The position numbers were made by a program, and so were the translations under genes. Below are positions 52,358-59,913 of a stretch of DNA of 64,000 nucleotides, piece by piece. Positions within the stretch are counted from its first letter, which is position 1. Every line of letters begins with the position of its first letter. Source of the DNA: Polyangiaceae bacterium (GTDB lineage Bacteria; Myxococcota_A; Polyangia; Polyangiales; Polyangiaceae); contig JAICUB010000010.1 in NCBI GenBank assembly GCA_025936045.1, positions 1 to 64,000 of the forward strand. The letters run 5' to 3'. Under the pieces are notes generated by a model, which did not search any database, had not been told where the DNA came from, and was given only the letters and a program-made list of their open reading frames with translations.

Positions 52358-53131
52358 TCAATCCGGGACGAAGGCCAGATCGAAAGTCACCTTTGCTTCG
52401 TTACCTACCTTGTCACCGATGAGGCCAAGGTCCTTCGCGATGGGGACGCCCGAGGCATCACGGGGGGCGATGTCGTGGGTGCTCAGGCTCACTACGAGCG
52501 GCTTCCGGGATCGGATCAAAAGCTCCGCGGGCGGCCCTGCCGGGTCGTCGCCCGGCACGATCGTGAGGGCGACGTCCGCTGTCAGTGGAGCCCGCACGCC
52601 GTGCAACGAGAGCTCGCCGCGCACCGTCCAGCGGCTCTCGAGCTCCCGCCGCGCGGCGCGCCGGTCACCGTTCGGCGCGGCGACGACGTGCCCGGCGTCG
52701 AGCGAGCTGAGAGCGAAGGTGACGTGGCGCTCGAGCTCGCGCTTCTCCGCCGTGACCGCGCGTCCGAGCTCGAGCCATTCGAGCGCGCGCGTGGTGTACG
52801 TCTCGTTCGGCGTTCCGCCTTCGCCCGTCAGCGTGAGCTCGCCGAGATCGAGCGCGACGCTGCCGGTCGTGTGCGACAAATCGTCGAGGTCGACGGCGAG
52901 GTCGCCATGCGGATGCGCGAGCTTGCCGCGCGGCGTGGCGTGCTTCGCCGGCAGCTCGAAGCCGATGTCGGCGCGAGCGAGCTTGTAATGGAGCCGCCGG
53001 AGCGCCGCGGGTGCGTTCGACGAAGACGGACTCGCGGACGCGGGCCAGGGCGCAGTGCGTTCCGGCTTCGGCGGCGCACGGTGGCAGGCCGCCGCGGCGA
53101 CGGCGAGAAGAACGGGCGCGAGCTCTTTCAA
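52358..53131 (-). CDS. YceI-like lipoprotein
   Basis: A 257-aa exported protein starting at TTG, where the start overlaps the stop of the previous gene (TTGA). The signal (K-E-L-A-P-V-L-L-A-V-A-A-A-A-C) ends in a lipobox-like A-A-A-C. The mature part is a YceI-type beta-barrel that usually binds a polyprenyl or other apolar ligand: D-L-A-V-D-L-D-D-L near the middle, a strand R-H-V-T-F-A-L-S-S-L, and the diagnostic G-E-L-S-L-H-G-V-R-A-P-L-T-A-D-V-A-L. A frame open further upstream is not needed. It is co-expressed with the FadL-like gene and lies just before the putative RiPP precursor. Confidence 0.78.
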   Translation of the reverse strand: MKELAPVLLAVAAAACHRAPPKPERTAPWPASASPSSSNAPAALRRLHYKLARADIGFELPAKHATPRGKLAHPHGDLAVDLDDLSHTTGSVALDLGELTLTGEGGTPNETYTTRALEWLELGRAVTAEKRELERHVTFALSSLDAGHVVAAPNGDRRAARRELESRWTVRGELSLHGVRAPLTADVALTIVPGDDPAGPPAELLIRSRKPLVVSLSTHDIAPRDASGVPIAKDLGLIGDKVGNEAKVTFDLAFVPD

Positions 53132-54651
53132 TGCCAGACTCCGATCGCGAGACCCCAGCCGAGGTAGTCTCGCGCCACGTCGAGCGAGCCGCCGAGCCAC
53201 CACCAATTTTCCTGCGGAAATGTCCCGAAGACGTCCCACGGCAAAAGGCGCGCTTGCCCGCCGAACGTGACGTGGCTTCGGCCGCCGTCCTCGTTCGAGC
53301 GAAAGCGCGTAGGTTCGAAGTAGACGCCCGCGCGCGCCTGGAGCCAGTTGGGAATCGGCTCGACCTCGACGCCGAGCCGCGGTGAGAGCGTGATCTGCTG
53401 ACCGGAGCGCTGCAGCTCGCGGTTCAAGAAGCCTTCGATGCCGACGCCGTCCGCCACGGCGCCCGTCATCAAGAACGAGCTCGTGAGCAGGACGTGAAAG
53501 CGCGGCAGCGCGGCGGCCCGCCGCCGTAACTCACGATCGACTTCGCGTTCGGCGCGCTCGAGCTCGGCGTGATCGAGCGCCGCTTCCGCCGTGTCCGCCG
53601 CCTTGAGGACGCGCTCGAGCTCGACCGTGTCGTGCCCCTCCCGCCGGGCGTCGGCGAGCGCCTCGCGCGTCCTCCGCTCACGTTCACGGGCCTGCCAAGC
53701 GAGGTAACGCCGCTTGTGCGCGAGGAGCTCCGCCGGGCTCACCCAGCGTGGATTGAGCGGCCGCCGCCCGAGCTGCACCGCGGCACCGAAGCTCAAATCC
53801 CACGGAACGGTGAGGCGGTTCGGCAAGTAGAGCTCGTCCGCGGTGCCGCGATAGATGACGCCGCCCGGCGTGTCGGCGTTCACTTCGGAACGAAAGGCCG
53901 CGCCGACGCGCACGCGCTCGCCGTTGGGGCGCCAGACGAAGCCGAGCTCGAGGCCGGCGCCGCGCGTATTGAAGGTGTCGACGCCGCTGCTCAAGAAGGT
54001 GGCGCGCGTGCTCACGTCGAGCGCCACGACCCGCGCGCCGACGCCGAATACGAACTGGTCGTCCGCGAACGCGTAGGCCGCGAGCAGGTGGTTTTGCATG
54101 ATTTGACCGGTGAGTGACGTTGTCGTGCCGGTCAGGTCGAGTAGGCCGCGGCGTTGTGGGGCGCTCGGCTCGTCGCGGCGCAGGCTGTATTGCTGGAGAT
54201 CGGCCGTCACGCCGAAGCCCCAATGGTTGATCTGCAGGTTGAACCCGCCGTTCAGAAAGACGTAGAGGTTGTTGCCTGCGACGACCTTGGTGCGGCTCCC
54301 GGAGTTGAAGAAGTCCCCCGAGCGCCCCAAACTGCCTGGAAATGAGAGGCTCGCGCTGAGGTCGAAGTCGACGTCGGTATAGGAGAAGGGGACGCGCACC
54401 GCGGGCGAGGCGGGGTTCTGCGTGTCCCCGTCGATGCCGTCCGCCATCGCGACGAAGGCGCCCGCGAGGCCGACCACGCGGCTGCCCGCGAGCACCGGCC
54501 CTTGGTATAGGTCAATCGTGTAGTCGTTCGTGCGGAGCGGAGCGGGCGCGGCCGCCGGTGGCTGCGCCAAGGCCGGGGTAACCACGAGCACGCCGCAAAG
54601 TCCGAGACTTTTTCGCCACGAGCGGCCCGAGCGCATGCGCGCGCCTACCAT
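53128..54651 (-). CDS. FadL/OmpP1-like outer-membrane protein with internal coiled coil
   Basis: A 507-aa exported protein. An N-terminal signal ends near A-L-A-Q; the ATG at 54651 or the one at 54636 may be used. The start of the mature part, G-S-R-V-V-G-L-A-G-A-F-V-A-M-A-D-G-I-D-G-D-T-x-N-P-A, is the plug/hatch motif of the FadL/TodX transporters of hydrophobic compounds. Amphipathic strands follow to the C-terminus. A charged helix of about 70 residues (about 308-385, rich in Arg, Glu and Ala) interrupts the barrel and would form a coiled coil in a loop or in the periplasm. The gene is coupled to the YceI-like lipoprotein. Confidence 0.75.
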   Translation of the reverse strand: MVGARMRSGRSWRKSLGLCGVLVVTPALAQPPAAAPAPLRTNDYTIDLYQGPVLAGSRVVGLAGAFVAMADGIDGDTQNPASPAVRVPFSYTDVDFDLSASLSFPGSLGRSGDFFNSGSRTKVVAGNNLYVFLNGGFNLQINHWGFGVTADLQQYSLRRDEPSAPQRRGLLDLTGTTTSLTGQIMQNHLLAAYAFADDQFVFGVGARVVALDVSTRATFLSSGVDTFNTRGAGLELGFVWRPNGERVRVGAAFRSEVNADTPGGVIYRGTADELYLPNRLTVPWDLSFGAAVQLGRRPLNPRWVSPAELLAHKRRYLAWQARERERRTREALADARREGHDTVELERVLKAADTAEAALDHAELERAEREVDRELRRRAAALPRFHVLLTSSFLMTGAVADGVGIEGFLNRELQRSGQQITLSPRLGVEVEPIPNWLQARAGVYFEPTRFRSNEDGGRSHVTFGGQARLLPWDVFGTFPQENWWWLGGSLDVARDYLGWGLAIGVWH

Positions 54652-54668
54652 AGCCCGGGTGCCACGAG

Positions 54669-54674
54669 TATAGT
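54669..54674 (+). promoter_or_regulatory. Candidate -10 hexamer for leaderless thrC
   Basis: TATAGT ends six bases before the thrC GTG at 54681, and CCGCCC fills the gap exactly as in ruvB. Only 29 bp separate thrC from the divergent FadL-like gene, leaving no room for a long leader. Confidence 0.5.
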
Positions 54675-54680
54675 CCGCCC

Positions 54681-56006
54681 GTGCCCTACAGTGCCGAGTT
54701 CCGCTGCTTCAACGGCTGCGAGGGATCGTATGCCGTCACCGAGCCCATCTACCGTTGCCCCAAGTGCGGGGGCTTGCTGCAGGTCGTGCATGACATCCAG
54801 GCCCTCGCCGACCGTACCGGCCCCGTCTGGATGAAGCTTTTCGACGAGCGCTATCGCCAAAATGCCTGGCCCTACGGCTCCGGCGTCTGGGGCAAGCGTG
54901 AGTGGGTCATGCCACAAGTGCCCGATGAGACGATCGTGTCCATGTACGAGGGCGGCACGAATCTTTTTTGGGCCGAGCGCTACGGCAAGCAAATCGGGCT
55001 CGACGAGCTCTGGGTGAAGCTTTGTGGCAACAGCCACAGCGGGTCGTTCAAGGACCTCGGCATGACGGTGCTCGTGAGCGTCGTGCGCATGGCGATCGAG
55101 CAGGGGCTCAAGGTCAAGGCCATCGCGTGCGCGTCGACGGGCGATACGAGCGCGTCGCTCGCCGCTTACGGGGCCGCTGCCGGCCTGCCCGTCGTCGTGC
55201 TCCTGCCCTACGGGAAGATTTCGACCGCCCAGCTCGTGCAGCCGCTCGCCCACGGTGCCCTCGTGCTCGGCCTCGATACGGATTTCGACGGCTGCATGGA
55301 GATCGTCCAGCAGCTCGCCGCCGAAGGCATCGTCTACCTCGCGAACTCGATGAACCCGCTGCGCATCGAGGGGCAAAAAACGGTTGCGATCGAGATCGTT
55401 CAGCAGTTCGACTGGCAGGTGCCCGATTGGGTCATCCTGCCGAGCGGTAACCTCGGCAACGCGTCGGCGCTCTACGCCGGCTTCAAGCTGATGAAGGAGC
55501 TCGGCATCATCACGCGTTACCCCCGCCTGGTCGTGGCGCAGGCCGAGAACGCGAATCCGCTCTACCGCGCCTGGAGCGCGGGCAAGCGCGCGGTCGAGCC
55601 GATCCAGGCCCGGCCGACGCTGGCGACGGCCATTCAAATCGGTAATCCGGTGAGCGCGCCGCGAGCCATTCAGGCGCTCGAGGCGATGAACGGCATCGTC
55701 GAGCAGGCGAGCGAGCAGGAGCTCTGTGACGCGGCCGCGCGCGCCGATCGCACCGGCATGTATACCTGCCCGCACACGGCGGTCGGCCTCGCGGTGCTGG
55801 CGAAGCTCGTCGCGCGCGGGACGATTCAGCGCGGGGAGCGCGTCGTGTGCGTGTCGACGGCGGCCGGGCTCAAGTTCACCGAGTTCAAGGTGCGCTACCA
55901 CGAAGCCGAGATCGAGGGGGTGAACGCGGAGCTCGCGAATCCGCCGGTCAAGCTCAAGCCCGACTACGGCAAGGTCGTCGACGCCATAACCAAGCGGTTC
56001 TCCTGA
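54681..56006 (+). CDS. thrC: Threonine synthase
   Basis: The PLP enzyme of the last step of threonine synthesis, acting on O-phosphohomoserine. It is 441 aa, starting at GTG. The N-terminus has four Cys (9, 13, 26, 29) arranged as a small zinc ribbon, found in the archaeal/plant-like ThrC branch. The PLP-binding Lys is Lys124 in [18 protein letters not shown] and L-P-S-G-N-L-G-N are the phosphate-binding loops. The C-terminal part, C-P-H-T-A-V-G and S-T-A-A-G-L-K-F, is typical. It stands alone; no hom or thrB gene is near. A leaderless transcript is likely from the position of the TATAGT hexamer. Confidence 0.94.
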   Translation: MPYSAEFRCFNGCEGSYAVTEPIYRCPKCGGLLQVVHDIQALADRTGPVWMKLFDERYRQNAWPYGSGVWGKREWVMPQVPDETIVSMYEGGTNLFWAERYGKQIGLDELWVKLCGNSHSGSFKDLGMTVLVSVVRMAIEQGLKVKAIACASTGDTSASLAAYGAAAGLPVVVLLPYGKISTAQLVQPLAHGALVLGLDTDFDGCMEIVQQLAAEGIVYLANSMNPLRIEGQKTVAIEIVQQFDWQVPDWVILPSGNLGNASALYAGFKLMKELGIITRYPRLVVAQAENANPLYRAWSAGKRAVEPIQARPTLATAIQIGNPVSAPRAIQALEAMNGIVEQASEQELCDAAARADRTGMYTCPHTAVGLAVLAKLVARGTIQRGERVVCVSTAAGLKFTEFKVRYHEAEIEGVNAELANPPVKLKPDYGKVVDAITKRFS

Positions 56007-56033
56007 GCGCTTTCGCCTCTGCTCCGCCGATCG

Positions 56034-58457
56034 CTAGGGCGAGGCTTGGCGATTGCTCGCGAGCGCGCTGACGTCGTCGTCGAAGTTACTGCCCACGCAC
56101 GCCATGAACGTGATGGAGCCGTTCGCCGGCAAGCCGTCGCCGATGAAGCGCAGGCTCCGTTGCGTGGCGGCAGGGCAGTCCGCCGTGAGCGCCGGGTTGC
56201 CGATGCCTTGCGCGGGATCGACGTAACAGTAGCCGTAATCGGTGCCGCTTTCGGTACCGGCCTGGCACGCGGCGAGCTTGTCGCCGGCGAGCGGCTCGAG
56301 CTTGCAGAGGCAGAAATCCTCGCAAGAAACGCCCGTACCGTTGCCGCATTGGGCGGTCGCCTCGAGCTCGTCCTCGACGGCGCTCGCGAGCTTTTCGTCG
56401 TCGGAGCCGAGCTCGCCGCGGCCGTGCGTCGTGTCACAAGAGCACGCTCCGCCTCGCTTGGGCGCCGCCTCGACCACGTCGCACGGCACCTGGCCGAAAT
56501 CGGGGGCCTTCGGATCTTTCTGCACGGAGAGCTCGCGCGGCAGACACTGCCGTGCGAGGCGGCTTCGGATGATGTCGCCCATCGCGGCGACTGCCGGATT
56601 GTAGCCGTAAGAGGCGTCCGCTTCGGCCGCGAGTCCCGCCGCGGGCACGGTGTGCTTCGCGCAAATGCTCGCGACGATGCCGTTGTCGCCGACACCCCGC
56701 AGCACGCCGAGCTCGCGTAAGCCGGGATACGCTTTGGCGTAACGTTGGACGCCGTCGGTGTTCGGGCCGTTCGGAAAGTCGCAGAGCGGGCGATCGTATT
56801 TTTGATCGGCGGCGGTGCAGTCGCAGCCCGAGGAGTCGCACTGGCGCGGCGTCGGCAGCGGGAAAATGCACGCGTATTGCAGGTCGTTGTCGTCCGAGAT
56901 GTTCATTTCGTGGCCGTTGATCGGGTTCGTTCCGGGCACGTCCGTGCTGGGGGGCGCGAGCGCCGCGTCGATGATCGGGTTTTGACCCGTGCGCGGCGCG
57001 ATCGACTCGACCATGAGGGGATCGGCCGGCACCGAACCGTCTTCCCCGCCCAAGATGGTGTCCCAGCGCTTGCGCTTGCTGAGCTCACTGGCCGTGAGGT
57101 AGCTGAGCCCGTCACCGGTCAGGCTGTCGTCGGTCGCGATGTCCTGCCAGGGCACGCCGACGATGCCGGCGAGCAAGACCAGGTTCTTCGGTCGCGGGGG
57201 TTGTCCCCCCGACGCCTGGAAGATCGGATTCGGCACTTCCTGGCCCGAGCGATCGCGCACGGTGGTCTTGGTGAGCCCGTCGATGTAACGGTCGAGCGGG
57301 TACAGAAGGTCCAGCCCGAAGCGCCGCTTTTGCTCGAAACAGCGCAGGTTGTTGCCGTCTTCGCTCTTGTCGAGCGAGCGATTCGTCTTGCTGCATTCGC
57401 CGTCGTTCTCGTTCGGCGTACAGCCGTTCGGAGCCGCCGCGGCGCAGGAGTGACAGCACGGATCATCCGGGTTCTCGGCGCACGCCGCCGAAGCACGCGG
57501 CAGCCGGAAATCGTCGAGCTTCGTCACGAGCCACCCCTGGCTGCCGTCGTCGTCGATGACCGAGCAATCGTTTTCGTCGGTCAGCATGACGACGGAGAGC
57601 AGCGAGTCCGGCCGCAAGAACGCCTTGCGCTGCGCGAGCACGACCTGGTTCACCGGCCCGAGGTGGTTGACGATGAACCCGTCGGGGCCCGCCGCGCTCG
57701 TCACGCTCTCCGGCGGCGCGGGATCGACGAGGAAGCGATACCAAGCCTCGAGCGAAGACTCGTAGCCGCAGCCGTTTTCGCCGGCCTTCTGCACGTACGT
57801 CCCGAAGGTTGCGCCGAAGTCGACCAGGTCCTTCGAACCGGGCGGCATATCCTTCTGCCCGGCGTCCCACGCCAAAAAGCCCGTGTTGTCGTAGGAATCG
57901 ATGTTGCCGCGCACCGCCGGATTCGCCGTGGGCAAGAGCTCGGCGTGATCATCGGGGGTGCGGCCGTTCATCGCGTCGTCCGCGGACGGCGTGCACTCGG
58001 TCCCGCCGTGGTTGCCGAGGCTCGAGGTGACGACGCCCACGTGGATGTCCTTCACGGCGGCGAACTCGGGATGCCCCGAGCCGCAGTGCCCATTCACGTC
58101 CGAGACGGAGCCGTTGGGCGTTCCCTGCGCATCCAGGCAGCGCGGCGTCGCGAGGCGCTTCACCAGCACCGGCACGGCCTTCGCGAGGATCTCCTGCTTG
58201 TCCGCCATCGACACCGAGTTGTCGATCATGAAGAGCAGGTCGGCCTTATCGACGAGGTGATTCGGCAGCGAGTTGACGAACAGGTTCGTCGTCGTCGGAC
58301 GTGCCGGCGAGACCGGGCGATCCAAACAGCCCGCCGCGAACACGAGCGTCGCGAGCGGCAGCATGAGTCCGAGTAGCGGACGCCCGGGGACGATGTGCGT
58401 GAGCGGAACGAGCGGCTTCGGCATGCCGTGCGACATCGCAAGCCGCATGCCGCGCAC
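56034..58457 (-). CDS. Large Cys-rich VWA-type lipoprotein
   Basis: Up to 807 aa; several ATGs (58457, 58448, 58436, 58424) precede the signal and I cannot decide between them. Lipobox F-A-A-G-C (Cys44 in the longest form). A VWA-like domain starts near 70 with L-L-F-M-I-D-N-S-V-S-M, a full D-x-S-x-S metal site, and continues through V-V-M-L-T-D-E-N-D-C-S. Very many Cys (C-C-H-S-C; C-D-S-S-G-C-D-C; C-E-D-F-C-L-C) point to a disulfide-stabilised, extracellular protein. Family members of this length are frequent in Myxococcota, in several copies. They are probably surface adhesive or structural proteins; the ligand is unknown. It converges on thrC. Confidence 0.82.
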   Translation of the reverse strand: MRGMRLAMSHGMPKPLVPLTHIVPGRPLLGLMLPLATLVFAAGCLDRPVSPARPTTTNLFVNSLPNHLVDKADLLFMIDNSVSMADKQEILAKAVPVLVKRLATPRCLDAQGTPNGSVSDVNGHCGSGHPEFAAVKDIHVGVVTSSLGNHGGTECTPSADDAMNGRTPDDHAELLPTANPAVRGNIDSYDNTGFLAWDAGQKDMPPGSKDLVDFGATFGTYVQKAGENGCGYESSLEAWYRFLVDPAPPESVTSAAGPDGFIVNHLGPVNQVVLAQRKAFLRPDSLLSVVMLTDENDCSVIDDDGSQGWLVTKLDDFRLPRASAACAENPDDPCCHSCAAAAPNGCTPNENDGECSKTNRSLDKSEDGNNLRCFEQKRRFGLDLLYPLDRYIDGLTKTTVRDRSGQEVPNPIFQASGGQPPRPKNLVLLAGIVGVPWQDIATDDSLTGDGLSYLTASELSKRKRWDTILGGEDGSVPADPLMVESIAPRTGQNPIIDAALAPPSTDVPGTNPINGHEMNISDDNDLQYACIFPLPTPRQCDSSGCDCTAADQKYDRPLCDFPNGPNTDGVQRYAKAYPGLRELGVLRGVGDNGIVASICAKHTVPAAGLAAEADASYGYNPAVAAMGDIIRSRLARQCLPRELSVQKDPKAPDFGQVPCDVVEAAPKRGGACSCDTTHGRGELGSDDEKLASAVEDELEATAQCGNGTGVSCEDFCLCKLEPLAGDKLAACQAGTESGTDYGYCYVDPAQGIGNPALTADCPAATQRSLRFIGDGLPANGSITFMACVGSNFDDDVSALASNRQASP

Positions 58458-58555
58458 GAGCCAGCATCAATTCGGCCTAAAGCGCCGAAGCGCCCCTGCC
58501 AACGCAGTTGAAACGCGCACTCGAACGCCAACGCCGGTTGACGACCGGACCCGGC

Positions 58556-58600
58556 ACACAAAACGAAAGCGCGGAGGTCTCCGGTGGGGAGCCTCCGCGC
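58556..58600 (-). terminator. Intrinsic terminator of the TPR-PEGA gene
   Basis: On the minus strand a 9-bp perfect stem (58600-58592 with 58577-58569, arms GCGCGGAGG), extended inside by a four-pair stem, is followed by TTTCGTTTTGTGTG. This is a classical Rho-independent terminator and the clearest in the window. It lies 30 bp after the stop. Confidence 0.85.
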
Positions 58601-58629
58601 AAGTCGTATTCAGTCGGCGCGAGCGGGCG

Positions 58630-59757
58630 CTAGAACGTGAGCTTCGCCTGCGCGCCGCCGCTCTTCGGGCCGGCGTACGGCAGGATGTCGAGGTGCGCCC
58701 TCTGCGGTTGGTGGCGCTTGAGGCGCGCGGCCGGCGAGGCCGGGGGCGTATCGTCGTCGCTCGTAAGCAGCACGACGCCGGTCACGCCGAGCGTGATCGC
58801 GACGCCGAACGCCATGTCCGCGATGAGCGCGCTGCGCTCGGTGTCGTCCGCCGACTTGGTCGTGGGGTTCTTGTCGAAGTCGCTCTTCGAGCCGAGCGCT
58901 TTCACCCCGAAGACGGTGCCGACGACTGCGGCCGCGCCCGCGATTCCGAGCGTGACGTACGCCGGAACCATGCTGTGCTCCTCGGGCGACGGCGGAGGGG
59001 GCGGGGGCAGGGGAGGCGGGGGAGGCGGTGCGGCGACCGGGATCGGCGCCGCGGGGGCCTCCTTGACGAGGGCGATCGACTGCTTCTGCTGGTCGCCGCC
59101 CTTCACTTCGAGGTCGAAATCCTTCGGCTGATAGCCGGCGGCCGTGACGGTGACGTGGTGCTTGCCGGGCGTGAGTTTGAGCGTCATCGGCTGCTGGCCC
59201 TCCTGCGGAGCGCCGTCCACGCTGACCGAGGCACCCGGGGGATCCGTATCGAGGGCGACTTCGCCGACCAGTGTCGCCTTGAGCGCGTCGAGGCGCGTCT
59301 TCGCATCGGCGAGCTTCTGCTCGCCGACCTTGGAGCTCTCGGGCTCGGCCAGAAACGACTCGTAAGCAGCGATCGCCTCGCCCGTCTTATTTTGCGCGTC
59401 GAGCGCCTTGGCGATCCAGTAGTCGGCCTGCGGCGACTTGATCGCCTCATTGGCCTTTTGGAAGGCGACGACGGCGCTCGCGTAATCGCCGCCGTTGAAC
59501 GCCTTCTCCCCTTCTGCGTAGGCCTTACGTGCCGCGTCCTTTTGCTTCTTGGTCGGCGGCTTGGCGGCGGCGGGCTTGGCGTCGCCCGAGGAGGCCCCCG
59601 CGTCGGCCTTGGCCGTCTTGGCGGGAGCCGCCTTGGCTGCGCCTGCCTTCTTGGCCGGCGGGTCCGCCGCGAATGCCGGAGCGGCCACGAACGTGGTGGC
59701 GACGAGCCCGGCAAAAAGGCCAACCACGACGTGTGCTGAATGAGCCTTGTTCCGCAT
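58630..59757 (-). CDS. TPR-PEGA domain membrane protein
   Basis: A 375-aa exported protein; the ATG at 59757 has GGAGG seven bases upstream. A signal peptide is cleaved after A-P-A-F-A. Then comes a Lys/Ala-rich segment (31-72), TPR-like helices (about 74-140; A-Y-A-E-G-E-K-A-F-N-G-G-D-Y-A-S-A-V-V-A-F) and a PEGA domain (about 164-232; D-T-D-P-P-G-A-S-V-S-V-D-G, L-T-P-G-K-H-H-V-T-V-T-A-A-G-Y). A Pro-rich linker and two hydrophobic segments (about 265-285 and 315-335) follow. Such proteins are common in Myxococcota, often beside Ser/Thr kinases, and may hold surface structures. A good terminator follows. Confidence 0.85.
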   Translation of the reverse strand: MRNKAHSAHVVVGLFAGLVATTFVAAPAFAADPPAKKAGAAKAAPAKTAKADAGASSGDAKPAAAKPPTKKQKDAARKAYAEGEKAFNGGDYASAVVAFQKANEAIKSPQADYWIAKALDAQNKTGEAIAAYESFLAEPESSKVGEQKLADAKTRLDALKATLVGEVALDTDPPGASVSVDGAPQEGQQPMTLKLTPGKHHVTVTAAGYQPKDFDLEVKGGDQQKQSIALVKEAPAAPIPVAAPPPPPPLPPPPPPSPEEHSMVPAYVTLGIAGAAAVVGTVFGVKALGSKSDFDKNPTTKSADDTERSALIADMAFGVAITLGVTGVVLLTSDDDTPPASPAARLKRHQPQRAHLDILPYAGPKSGGAQAKLTF

Positions 59758-59913
59758 CAGTGTCCTCCGCTGCCCGAAGCCCGGGCGGTAGGCACAGGGT
59801 AGACCGCGAGTCACGGCGCGGACAAGCCCCTCGCGCGGACCCTTACTCCTGCCAAAGCCTCGATGAAGCCGTTATAGTGGCTTGGGGTTTTGGCCTTCGG
59901 CCCGCCCTCCGAC

